Source: an uncultured Chryseobacterium sp.
GTDB lineage: Bacteria > Bacteroidota > Bacteroidia > Flavobacteriales > Weeksellaceae
Length of the DNA: 28,370 nucleotides
Assembly (NCBI RefSeq): GCF_936933875.1
Contig: NZ_CAKZIK010000016.1
Coordinates: 1-28,370 of the forward strand
Direction of reading: 5' to 3'
How positions within the stretch are numbered: position 1 is the stretch's first letter; each line of letters begins with the position of its first letter. Below, piece by piece: positions 7,801 to 13,945 of this stretch. The position numbers were made by a program, and so were the translations under genes. The notes below the pieces were generated by a model. The model was given only the letters and a program-made list of their open reading frames with translations. It made no database searches and was not told the origin of the DNA.

Positions 7801-7850
7801 AATAGATAGGATTTTATCCTATCCTTTGTTAAATCGTCACTTCGTGACTC
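7801..7850. repeat. Right double-hairpin end of the transposase unit
   Basis: It holds hairpin GATAGGAT-TTT-ATCCTATC (7805-7823) and hairpin GTCAC-TTC-GTGAC (7836-7848). The outer stem differs from the left end by a G-C to A-T swap on both arms, so pairing is kept. Confidence 0.8.
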
Positions 7851-7852
7851 TT

Positions 7853-8515
7853 TCAAATTTTATCCATTAACAATCTAATTTTTTCCAAATCCTTCACACC
7901 TGCTTCGATCTCAAATTTTGAATTAATATCCAACGCGAGGGGTTTTTGTGGGTTCAACTTTGTCAAAGTTTTATTTTCATGCAGATTAACTTTGACAAAA
8001 TTTAGCAGTTCATCAATATTTTCCAAAGAAATTCCGCCACTCAAAAAGTAGGGTTTTGGAATTTCTATTTGGTTTAAAATATTCCAGTCGAATGTTTTTC
8101 CGGTCCCGCCAAAGGCTTTGGAATCGGTGTCGAACAAAAAATAATCTACATTTGGCTTGAAAATTGAAAGTTGAAAATTGAAAGTTTCGCCAATTCTGAA
8201 AACCTTGATGATTTTTACATCTTTGCTTAACCTTTGCCTTAATCTGAAAACGAAGTTTTCATCTTCATCGCCGTGAAGTTGGATGAAATTTAAATCTGAT
8301 TTTTCAGAAATTTCTAGAATTTTTTCAACGATTTCGTTTACGAAAACTCCAACTTTTCCCTGATGTTGGCTTGATTTTATTTCCTCCAAACTCAAATAAT
8401 TCAAAACAAATCTCGGCGATTTTTCGTAGAAGATAAAGCCCAAGAAATCCACTCCGAGACTGACTAATTCTTCGATTTGATTGAGTTGAGTTAAACCACA
8501 GACTTTTAATTTCAT
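7853..8515 (-). CDS. trpF: Phosphoribosylanthranilate isomerase
   Basis: TrpF isomerises N-(5'-phosphoribosyl)anthranilate to the ribulose form, the third step of tryptophan synthesis. The (beta/alpha)8 motifs are present: KVCGLT with catalytic cysteine, LGFIF, QLHGDE, FLFDT...GGTGKTFDW, and LDINSKFEIEAGVKD with the catalytic aspartate. I choose the ATG at 8515 (MKLKVCGL, 220 residues). The frame can be opened five codons earlier at a GTG, but that codon lies inside a repeat and the extra residues have no counterpart in the family. Residues around ETFNFQLSIFKP are encoded by a perfect 14-bp tandem repeat. The stop is two bases from the transposase unit. Confidence 0.95.
   Translation of the reverse strand: MKLKVCGLTQLNQIEELVSLGVDFLGFIFYEKSPRFVLNYLSLEEIKSSQHQGKVGVFVNEIVEKILEISEKSDLNFIQLHGDEDENFVFRLRQRLSKDVKIIKVFRIGETFNFQLSIFKPNVDYFLFDTDSKAFGGTGKTFDWNILNQIEIPKPYFLSGGISLENIDELLNFVKVNLHENKTLTKLNPQKPLALDINSKFEIEAGVKDLEKIRLLMDKI
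8158..8185. repeat. 14-bp perfect tandem duplication inside trpF
   Basis: TGAAAATTGAAAGT occurs twice back to back. It encodes FNFQLSIF in a loop before the VDYFLFDT strand. The 28 bp add nine codons and one base, so the duplication must have been accommodated with a compensating change or have replaced native sequence. Confidence 0.85.
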
Positions 8516-8525
8516 ATTTTTGTTT

Positions 8526-8567
8526 GCCACGAATGCACGAATTTTATATCATTCGTGAATTCCTGGC
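8526..8567. repeat. Inverted-repeat element in the trpC-trpF junction
   Basis: CACGAATG (8528-8535) pairs with CATTCGTG (8550-8557); the outer ends read GCCACGAATG and CCTGGC. It resembles a short repeat with GCCACGAAT ends that I associate with Bacteroidota genomes. It fills the gap between the trpC stop and the trpF ATG. Confidence 0.55.
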
Positions 8568-9343
8568 TATTTTATTTCGTTTAAAAAATTTTCAAATGCT
8601 TTTCCGGGATTTTCGTTTTTCATAAAATATTCGCCCATCAAAAATGCATCGAAGCCTTGTTCCTTTAAAAACTTAAAATCTTCCACATTATAAATTCCAC
8701 TTTCCGCAACAGATAAAACGTCTTTTGGAAGTTGGTTTTTCAAATTGACCGAATGTTTCAAATCAACTCTGAAATCTTTTAAATTTCTGTTGTTGATTCC
8801 GACTAAATCAATGTTTTTGTTGAAATGTTTCAGTTCGTCTTCAGTGTGGATTTCCAATAAAACTTCCAAATTTAATTCGTGCGCCAATTCTGTAAACTCC
8901 TGAACTTGATTTGGTGAAAGACAAGAGGCAATCAATAAAACAACGTCGGCTCCGATTGATTTGGCTTCATAAAATTGGTATTCATCAATCATAAAATCTT
9001 TGCGCAAAATCGGAAGGTTGATGAAATTTCTAACTTCCAAAATATCCTGAAAATTTCCGCCAAAAAAGTCGAGATCTGTAAGAATTGAAATTCCGCTTGC
9101 ACCCAATTTTTCATACGCAGAAACGACTTCCAAAGGTGATACTTTATCATTAATTATTCCTTTTGACGGTGATTTCCGCTTAAACTCGGCAACAATTCCT
9201 GATTTGGTTTTTAGGGTTTCTTTCAGGGAAAAAGTTGGCCTTCCAAAAAATTCTGAATTTTTTAGTTCTTCAATAGAAATTTTGGATTTTGCTTTTGCAA
9301 TTTCTTCTTTTTTTCTTGCTATAATTATATCTAAAATGGTCAT
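8567..9343 (-). CDS. trpC: Indole-3-glycerol phosphate synthase
   Basis: TrpC closes the indole ring from carboxyphenylaminodeoxyribulose phosphate, releasing CO2 and water. The protein has 258 residues, usual for a stand-alone (not TrpC-F fused) enzyme. Motifs seen are FKRKSPSKG with the catalytic lysine (about 54-62), SILTD at strand 3, LRKDFMID with the second lysine, EIHTEDEL, VGINNRNLKDF, and AESGI near the end. The start MTILDIIIARKKEEIA is typical. It lies 51 bp after trpD and 51 bp before the trpF ATG, in the trp operon. Confidence 0.96.
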   Translation of the reverse strand: MTILDIIIARKKEEIAKAKSKISIEELKNSEFFGRPTFSLKETLKTKSGIVAEFKRKSPSKGIINDKVSPLEVVSAYEKLGASGISILTDLDFFGGNFQDILEVRNFINLPILRKDFMIDEYQFYEAKSIGADVVLLIASCLSPNQVQEFTELAHELNLEVLLEIHTEDELKHFNKNIDLVGINNRNLKDFRVDLKHSVNLKNQLPKDVLSVAESGIYNVEDFKFLKEQGFDAFLMGEYFMKNENPGKAFENFLNEIK

Positions 9344-9394
9344 ATTTTTAATGCAAAGTGCTTCAACATTTTAAAAATTATTAATTTTTCATTG

Positions 9395-10384
9395 TTAATT
9401 ATTAATTATTTGTCGTAGACAATTCAACGCTTTACCACTCTCCAAACTTTCTTTTGCAAGATCAAGACAGTCTTCATAATTACCAAATTTTTCTGTGGTT
9501 TTCAGTGCCATTGCAGCATTTGAAATCACAACCGAATTCTGTTCATCCGTTCCATTTCCTTGTAATATATCGATAAAAATTTTTGCGGAATCCTGTTTGG
9601 AATTTCCACCGAAAATACGTTCGGGAACAATATTTTTAAACCCTAAATCTTGAGCAGAATGGATATGTTCACCCTTTTTGTCGAAAATTTTCGTGTCGGA
9701 AGTTAACGAGATTTCATCGTAACCGTCTAACGCGTGAACTAAGGTGAAATTTTGGCTGCCTTTCTGCAAAAGATACTGGTAAATCCTTGCGATTTCCAAA
9801 TTGTAAACGCCAATAAGCGCATATTTTGGTTTAGCGGGATTTACAAGTGGACCCAAAATATTGAAAAAAGTGCGCAAACCAAGACCTTTTCGGAGTGGTG
9901 CAACCGATTTCAAAGCGGGGTGAAAAATCGGTGCATGGAGAAAACAAATGTTTCCCTTATCTAAATCCCTTTGCAAATCGACACTGTTATTTTTAAATTG
10001 ATAACCCAATTCTTCCAACACATTGGATGAGCCTGAAATCGTGGAAACACCGTAGTTTCCGTGTTTCGCCACTTTTTGTCCTGTTCCTGCCACCACGAAA
10101 CTTGCCAAAGTAGAAATGTTGAAGGTGTTTTTTCCATCGCCGCCTGTTCCCACGATGTCGAGCAAATCATCTTCCTGCAATTCAACGGGAAGCGAAAGTG
10201 CAAGAAGCGCCTCGCGAAATCCTTCCAATTCCTCCAAAGTAATACTTCTCATCAGGAAAACGGTGACAAAAGAAGTGACTTCATTTTCGTTGAATTTGTT
10301 CTGCGCAATTTCAATCAGAATTGCTTTTGCTTCGGCTTTTGAAAGCGTGTTGTGGTTGAATAAATATTGTAAAATCTGTTTCAT
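9395..10384 (-). CDS. trpD: Anthranilate phosphoribosyltransferase
   Basis: TrpD joins anthranilate to PRPP. The protein has 329 residues, normal length. The PRPP-binding signature DIVGTGGDGKNTFNIST is at about residues 61-77, and KHGNYGVSTISGSSNVLEELG follows at about 91-111; FNILGPLVNPAK completes the family pattern. There is no N-terminal glutamine amidotransferase domain, so TrpG is separate here. The C-terminus LRQIINN runs into an AT-rich stretch of repeated TTAATTATT. A hairpin-forming repeat separates it from trpG upstream. Confidence 0.96.
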   Translation of the reverse strand: MKQILQYLFNHNTLSKAEAKAILIEIAQNKFNENEVTSFVTVFLMRSITLEELEGFREALLALSLPVELQEDDLLDIVGTGGDGKNTFNISTLASFVVAGTGQKVAKHGNYGVSTISGSSNVLEELGYQFKNNSVDLQRDLDKGNICFLHAPIFHPALKSVAPLRKGLGLRTFFNILGPLVNPAKPKYALIGVYNLEIARIYQYLLQKGSQNFTLVHALDGYDEISLTSDTKIFDKKGEHIHSAQDLGFKNIVPERIFGGNSKQDSAKIFIDILQGNGTDEQNSVVISNAAMALKTTEKFGNYEDCLDLAKESLESGKALNCLRQIINN

Positions 10385-10398
10385 TAGAATTGTTAGTG

Positions 10399-10446
10399 GT
10401 TAATTGTTAATGATTGATTCAAAAATTCGAAATATTAACAATTAAC
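10399..10446. repeat. 13-bp inverted repeat between trpG and trpD
   Basis: GTTAATTGTTAAT (10399-10411) and ATTAACAATTAAC (10434-10446) are perfect complements with a 22-base loop. In the mRNA this gives an AU-rich hairpin directly upstream of the trpD start. It has no T-run and so is unlikely to stop transcription. Confidence 0.7.
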
Positions 10447-10455
10447 AATTTATAA

Positions 10456-11022
10456 TTAACCATTAAGAAAGTTTTCCAAAATTTGTTTTCCGTTCGGCGT
10501 CAAAATACTTTCGGGATGGTATTGAACAGCGTGAACGTCGTAGGTTTTATGTTTTAAACTCATAATCATTCCGTCTTTATCAATAGATGTGATTTCCAGT
10601 TCTTCGGGAAAATCTTCTGGGTTTACAGCCCAAGAATGATAGCGCCCAACTTCCAAAGTTTCGGGCAAATTTTTGAAAATTTGATGTTCCTTAACCTGTT
10701 TGGATTTCGTTGCAACGCCGTGAAAAATTTCGGAAAGATTAATCAAACTTCCGCCAAATGCTTCCGCAATCGCTTGCTGACCAAGACAAACCCCGAAAAT
10801 GGATTTTTTAGGTGCATATTTTTTTATTAAATCCAATAAAATCCCTGCTTCTTCGGGAATTCCTGGACCTGGAGAAAGTATAATTTTGTCGTACTTTTCA
10901 ATGTCTTCCAAAGAAATTTGGTCGTTGCGGAACACATCTACTTTTTCGCCGACAATCTGCTCAATCATCTGAACCAAATTGTAGGTGAAACTGTCGTAAT
11001 TGTCGAGGACTAATATCTTCAT
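10456..11022 (-). CDS. trpG: Anthranilate synthase component II (glutamine amidotransferase)
   Basis: TrpG releases ammonia from glutamine and feeds it to TrpE. The 188-residue class I amidotransferase has the catalytic triad C79 (FGVCLGQQ), H169 and E171 (VQYHPES). The start motif LVLDNYDSFTYNL is typical, and PGPGIP at 51-56 forms the oxyanion region. The same subunit often serves p-aminobenzoate synthesis in bacteria; position in the trp operon argues for the anthranilate role here. It begins 46 bp after trpE. Confidence 0.95.
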   Translation of the reverse strand: MKILVLDNYDSFTYNLVQMIEQIVGEKVDVFRNDQISLEDIEKYDKIILSPGPGIPEEAGILLDLIKKYAPKKSIFGVCLGQQAIAEAFGGSLINLSEIFHGVATKSKQVKEHQIFKNLPETLEVGRYHSWAVNPEDFPEELEITSIDKDGMIMSLKHKTYDVHAVQYHPESILTPNGKQILENFLNG

Positions 11023-11068
11023 TTGATGTAAAATGTATTGATGTACTTACAGACTTTGTAAAATATTT

Positions 11069-12487
11069 TTAAATTTTTTCTGCTTTTATAATCGCTTTTT
11101 TCAGCGCACCTAATTTATTGTTCACTTCCTGCAATTCACTTTCTGCGGAGGATTTAGCAACAATTCCGGCTCCGGCTTGATAAAATAGCGTGTTGTTTTT
11201 GCTTAAAAAAGTCCGAATCATAATCGCCTGATTACAGCTGCCGTCAAAACCTACAAAACCGATGCAACCTCCGTAATAACTGCGTGAAGTTTTTTCGTAA
11301 CTGTCAATCAGTTCCATCGCTTTAAATTTCGGTGCACCGCTCAAAGTTCCCTGTGGGAAGGTGGTGGCAATCATTTCAAAAGGATTCTGATTTTCTGAAA
11401 CTTCCGTCACGACTTCCGAAACCATGTGAATGACGTGCGAAAAAAACTGAATTTCCTTCAATTTTGAAACTTGAGTATTTTTTCCACAAATGCTTAAATC
11501 ATTTCGCGCCAAGTCAACAAGCATCGTATGTTCCGCGTTTTCTTTTGGGTCTTTTTTAAGTTCTTCTGCAGAATCCAAATCCTTTTCTACATTTCCTGTT
11601 CGCTTGAAAGTTCCCGCGATAGGATGAATGATGGCTTGTTTATTTTTGATAATCAGTTGACTTTCAGGACTTGAGCCAATTAATTTATAATCACCGTAAT
11701 CAAAGAAAAATAAATAAGGTGAAGGATTGATGTTTCGCAAAGCACGATAAACATTGAATTCGTCGCCACGGAATTTCTGTTGAAATCTTCTGCTTAAAAC
11801 CAACTGAAAAACATCGCCTCGGAAACAGTGTTTTTTCGCCAACTCGACCGAATTTTTGTATGCTTCATCTGTTAAATTTGAAGTTTCGTCGCCCATGATT
11901 TCAAAAGGAAAAACGGGCGCATTTTTTTGGTTGATTAAATTTTCAATAGTTGAAATTTCAGATTTTAAACCCTCGATTTTGTTCTCAATCAAAAACATTT
12001 CGTCATTGTGATGATTGATGGCAATCACATACTGATAAAGTCGATACCTCAACAATGGAATTTTATTCTCTTCGGAAATCTCTTTGAATTTGATGTTTTC
12101 AAAAAAAGGAATCGCGTCGTAACTTGTATATCCAAAAAAACCTTGCGCCTGTTTCCCGATGTCATGTTTTGGGATTTCACACTCAAAAGTTTTGGAAAAA
12201 CTTTGAAGCAAATCGGTAAGTTTTTCCTTTTCAATATTGATTTTTTGAGGACTTTCTAAGGGGAATTTTATCTCGGCTTCCACAAAGTTTCGGATTTCAA
12301 TTCCTGCAATGGCATTCACCGCGATAAATGAGAAAGAATTTTCAGAATTTTGGTTTCCCGCACTTTCCAAAAGAATCGTGTCACGAAATTGGTCGCGAAG
12401 TCGCAGGTAAATTCCAATCGGAGTGAAAAGGTCGCTTAAGGTAGATTTTACGGTGGTTTTTATTTTGGTTTTTTGGATGAAATTCAT
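11069..12487 (-). CDS. trpE: Anthranilate synthase component I
   Basis: TrpE converts chorismate plus ammonia to anthranilate, the committed step. The protein has 472 residues. The feedback site for tryptophan appears as LLESA (about 40-44) with a following SFSFIAVN strand. The catalytic half contains FQLVLSRRFQ, SPESQL, IAGTFKRTG, AEHTMLVDLARND and FPQGTLSGAPKFKAMELID. The key residues are intact, so it should be active and feedback-inhibited, though the inhibition is inferred from the motif. It is the first enzyme gene of the operon, 58 bp after the attenuator terminator. Confidence 0.97.
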   Translation of the reverse strand: MNFIQKTKIKTTVKSTLSDLFTPIGIYLRLRDQFRDTILLESAGNQNSENSFSFIAVNAIAGIEIRNFVEAEIKFPLESPQKINIEKEKLTDLLQSFSKTFECEIPKHDIGKQAQGFFGYTSYDAIPFFENIKFKEISEENKIPLLRYRLYQYVIAINHHNDEMFLIENKIEGLKSEISTIENLINQKNAPVFPFEIMGDETSNLTDEAYKNSVELAKKHCFRGDVFQLVLSRRFQQKFRGDEFNVYRALRNINPSPYLFFFDYGDYKLIGSSPESQLIIKNKQAIIHPIAGTFKRTGNVEKDLDSAEELKKDPKENAEHTMLVDLARNDLSICGKNTQVSKLKEIQFFSHVIHMVSEVVTEVSENQNPFEMIATTFPQGTLSGAPKFKAMELIDSYEKTSRSYYGGCIGFVGFDGSCNQAIMIRTFLSKNNTLFYQAGAGIVAKSSAESELQEVNNKLGALKKAIIKAEKI

Positions 12488-12514
12488 TTTAAATTAAAGT
12501 TTAAAATATTTTAG

Positions 12515-12544
12515 TTGGGTTTGCTACGGTTCGCTCGCAATGAC
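12515..12544. repeat. Remnant of a GTCATTGCGAGCG-type repeat
   Basis: On the minus strand this reads GTCATTGCGAGCGAACCGTA followed by GCAAACCC. It resembles a short dispersed repeat found in many bacteria that starts GTCATTGCGAGCG. It lies exactly between the attenuator T-run and trpE. Confidence 0.45.
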
Positions 12545-12578
12545 AAAAAAAAGGCTTCAACATATATGTCAAAGCCTT
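12545..12578 (-). terminator. trp attenuator terminator
   Basis: On the minus strand AAGGCTTTGACATA pairs with TATGTTGAAGCCTT (two G-U pairs), followed by eight Ts. It lies 26 bases after the leader-peptide stop. Its 5' arm can instead pair with TCAAGGTCTT inside the leader coding region (12626-12635; 10 bp, two G-U), which would form an antiterminator. Confidence 0.88.
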
Positions 12579-12604
12579 TTTCTAAATTTTTGGTTTCAAT
12601 ATTT

Positions 12605-12676
12605 TTAAGCAAAAGAATAGTGTTCAAGACCTTGAGAGTTTTGAAGCCACCACCAATTGTTGTTTGTTGTTTTCAT
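12605..12676 (-). CDS. trpL: trp operon leader peptide (23 residues, three consecutive Trp)
   Basis: The reading frame ATG...TAA encodes 23 residues: MKTTNNN, then WWW at codons 8-10 (TGG TGG TGG, 12647-12655), then LQNSQGLEHYSFA. Trp is rare, so three in a row just before an intrinsic terminator and trpE identify a ribosome-stalling attenuator peptide. When Trp-tRNA is scarce the ribosome would stop on codons 8-10, leaving the segment at 12626-12635 free to pair with the 5' arm of the terminator and let transcription continue. With ample Trp the ribosome runs to the stop and the terminator forms. The start codon lies only six bases after the -7 box, so the mRNA is probably leaderless or nearly so. 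Confidence 0.9.
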   Translation of the reverse strand: MKTTNNNWWWLQNSQGLEHYSFA

Positions 12677-12681
12677 TGGGA

Positions 12682-12712
12682 CAAATATAGAAAGGTTTTT
12701 TAATTATTCAAA
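12682..12712 (-). promoter_or_regulatory. trp operon promoter
   Basis: On the minus strand TTTG (12709-12712), a 19-bp spacer and TATATTTG (12682-12689) match the Bacteroidota consensus perfectly. Transcription should start around 12676-12679, at or next to the trpL ATG. Confidence 0.82.
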
Positions 12713-12730
12713 TATTTTTTAAAAATTATT

Positions 12731-12845
12731 TTAAACGCAAAGTCGCAAAGAAGACAAATATTAAAAATACGTTTTAAGACGCAAGAAAATCAAAGATTTT
12801 CAATTTTAATCTAGTTGAACTCAGCAAAACTTTGCGCCTTTTAGT
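12731..12845. repeat. Element with imperfect inverted ends upstream of the trp promoter
   Basis: The left end AAACGCAAAGTCGCAAAG and the right end CAAAACTTTGCGCCTTTT are imperfect inverted repeats about 110 bp apart. A perfect 7-bp hairpin (GAAAATC/GATTTTC, 12785-12801) lies inside. The ACGCAAAG ends recall a repeat common in Bacteroidota. No protein is encoded. Confidence 0.5.
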
Positions 12846-12890
12846 AAAATGTTGTCAATTTTCACAAAATTTTATTTGGAACACGACTTT

Positions 12891-12976
12891 CATAGCCATT
12901 GTAGCGACATCCTTTTTATGAGGAGGTAACAACGAGTAAAAAGATATAGCGGAAAGCAGGATTAAGCTCCTAAATT
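12891..12976. repeat. REP-like palindromic intergenic repeat, copy 2
   Basis: Like the copy at 1530-1630 it starts CATAGCC and ends AGCTCCTAAA, with AGCGG before the end. The middle differs and the palindrome is weak (CTTTTT and AAAAAG around GAGGAGG). Confidence 0.55.
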
Positions 12977-12984
12977 TTTAAATT

Positions 12985-13161
12985 TTAAGCCACTTTCACC
13001 CCGAAAACATAACCTACAACTGCTGACAAAATCATAGCAATACTTCCCCAAATTGTAATTCTCAGAATAGCTTTCATTACGCAAGAACCGCCTGTTTTTG
13101 CAGAAACTGTGCCTAAAATAATGAGGAAAATCAACGTAAAACCATACAACCAGTATTCCAT
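12985..13161 (-). pseudogene. C-terminal fragment of a VIT1/CCC1-family transporter
   Basis: The 58 residues from the ATG at 13161 contain two membrane helices separated by SAKTGGSCVMKAILRI and end GYVFGVKVA. This closely resembles the last two helices of VIT1/CCC1 iron/manganese transporters, which are about 230 residues long. The metal-binding N-terminal part is missing: the sequence upstream is the promoter and start of an opposite gene. The frame could be opened earlier at a TTG (13206), but that part overlaps the opposite promoter. It is most likely a deletion remnant; a stand-alone small membrane protein cannot be excluded. Confidence 0.55.
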
Positions 13162-13171
13162 AGTTTTTACA

Positions 13172-13203
13172 CTTGCGAAAAGCATCAAAAATGAGTATTT
13201 TTG
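13172..13203 (+). promoter_or_regulatory. Promoter of the lipoprotein-cytochrome c unit
   Basis: CTTG (13172-13175), a 20-bp spacer and TATTTTTG (13196-13203) fit the TTTG/TAnnTTTG pattern with one mismatch. The ATG is at 13228. Confidence 0.6.
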
Positions 13204-13227
13204 CAACTTAAATAAATATTTAATATT

Positions 13228-13437
13228 ATGAAAAAAGTATTAGCATTAGCATTTTTCGCTGCAGTGGCAGTAACCTGTTCAAAGAAAGAAAGCACTTACG
13301 AACAGGATTCTAACACCATGTTAACTGAACCTGAAGCTCAGATTGTAGATTCTGGATCGGTTTCAAAACCTGCAGACCAAACAAATGTTGCTGCAGATTC
13401 TGCTGCTGTAAAAGTTGATTCTGCTGCTACAAAATAA
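13228..13437 (+). CDS. Small lipoprotein, low-complexity
   Basis: A 69-residue protein with a short signal sequence (MKKVLALAFFAAVAVTC) and a likely lipidated C17 followed by SKKES, so it should be anchored in a membrane facing the periplasm or outside. The remaining 50 residues are rich in Ala, Ser, Asp and Val with no recognisable domain; DSAAVKVDSAATK shows a small internal duplication. The cytochrome c gene starts one base after its TAA, so the two are co-transcribed and probably work in the same compartment. Function unknown. Confidence 0.75.
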   Translation: MKKVLALAFFAAVAVTCSKKESTYEQDSNTMLTEPEAQIVDSGSVSKPADQTNVAADSAAVKVDSAATK

Positions 13438-13438
13438 T

Positions 13439-13849
13439 ATGAAAAAGTTTTTGCTGATTACTGCTTTTGGATTTTTACTTTTTTCGTGTGCGAAAAAGGA
13501 AACTTCATCCATTCCGGATTTAAGCAATGTTACTGCTGAACCTTCCGCAGCGCCATCTAATAATCCTGTTGCTGCGACTACTAAGAAAGAAGGCGATAAA
13601 AATCTTCCGGGTTATGCTTTAATTACCGGTTCCGACTGTTTAAGCTGTCACAAGGATAATGAAAAACTCGTTGGTCCTTCTTACGCAGAAGTTGCAGCAA
13701 AATATTCCCAAAAAGATTTGGAGATACTTGCCGATAAAATTGTAAATGGAGGAAGTGGAAATTGGGGGCAGGTGCCAATGGCGCCACATCCAAATATTTC
13801 CAAAGAGGATGCAAAAAAAATGGTAGAGTATATTTTATCTCTAAAATAA
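13439..13849 (+). CDS. Lipid-anchored class I cytochrome c (c551/c552-like)
   Basis: A 136-residue monohaem cytochrome. The signal sequence ends at a lipobox (LLFSC, C17), followed by a Ser/Pro/Ala linker to about residue 55. The haem site is C67-L-S-C70-H71, and the distal ligand is probably M114 in QVPMAPHP. The size and spacing match small electron carriers of the c551 type, which bring electrons to periplasmic oxidases or reductases. I start at the ATG at 13439 because the frame's earlier opening lies inside the preceding gene and adds residues before the signal peptide. A terminator follows 23 bp after the stop. Confidence 0.93.
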   Translation: MKKFLLITAFGFLLFSCAKKETSSIPDLSNVTAEPSAAPSNNPVAATTKKEGDKNLPGYALITGSDCLSCHKDNEKLVGPSYAEVAAKYSQKDLEILADKIVNGGSGNWGQVPMAPHPNISKEDAKKMVEYILSLK

Positions 13850-13872
13850 TTTCCATTATAAAATAAAGATTT

Positions 13873-13901
13873 AAAAGACAACTTTTTGCTGTCTTTTTTT
13901 T
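13873..13901 (+). terminator. Terminator of the lipoprotein-cytochrome c unit
   Basis: AAAAGACA and TGTCTTTT form an 8-bp stem over a nine-base loop, followed by further Ts. Confidence 0.8.
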
Positions 13902-13914
13902 GTTTGAAAATCCC

Positions 13915-13922
13915 TATTTTTG
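13915..13922 (+). promoter_or_regulatory. -7 box of lysS
   Basis: TATTTTTG, 23 bases before the chosen ATG. No TTTG is found at the normal spacing, because the upstream terminator occupies that place. Confidence 0.45.
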
Positions 13923-13945
13923 CATCTTCTAAAAAACATCAAGAA

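Larger units (their letters stand above)
7261..7850 (-). mobile_element. REP-associated transposase unit inserted between trpF and trpB
   Basis: The unit is one HUH (Y1) transposase gene flanked by two ~50-bp ends in inverted orientation. Each end carries two hairpins: an outer GTCRC-gaa-GYGAC and an inner (G)ATAGGAT/ATCCTAT(C). Its right end stops two bases before the trpF stop codon and its left end lies 14 bp before the trpB start. It resembles a REPtron, meaning a domesticated IS200/IS605-like transposase with its own palindromic repeats. I see no target-site duplication, and IS200/IS605 relatives do not make one. Confidence 0.75.

Noticed and set aside
8516..8530. GTG start of trpF giving five extra residues
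   Set aside because: The GTG belongs to a repeat element, and the next in-frame ATG matches the family start MKxKVCG.
13886..13945. N-terminal extension of lysS
   Set aside because: It overlaps the upstream terminator and the TATTTTTG box; MSLSEQEII is a normal start.
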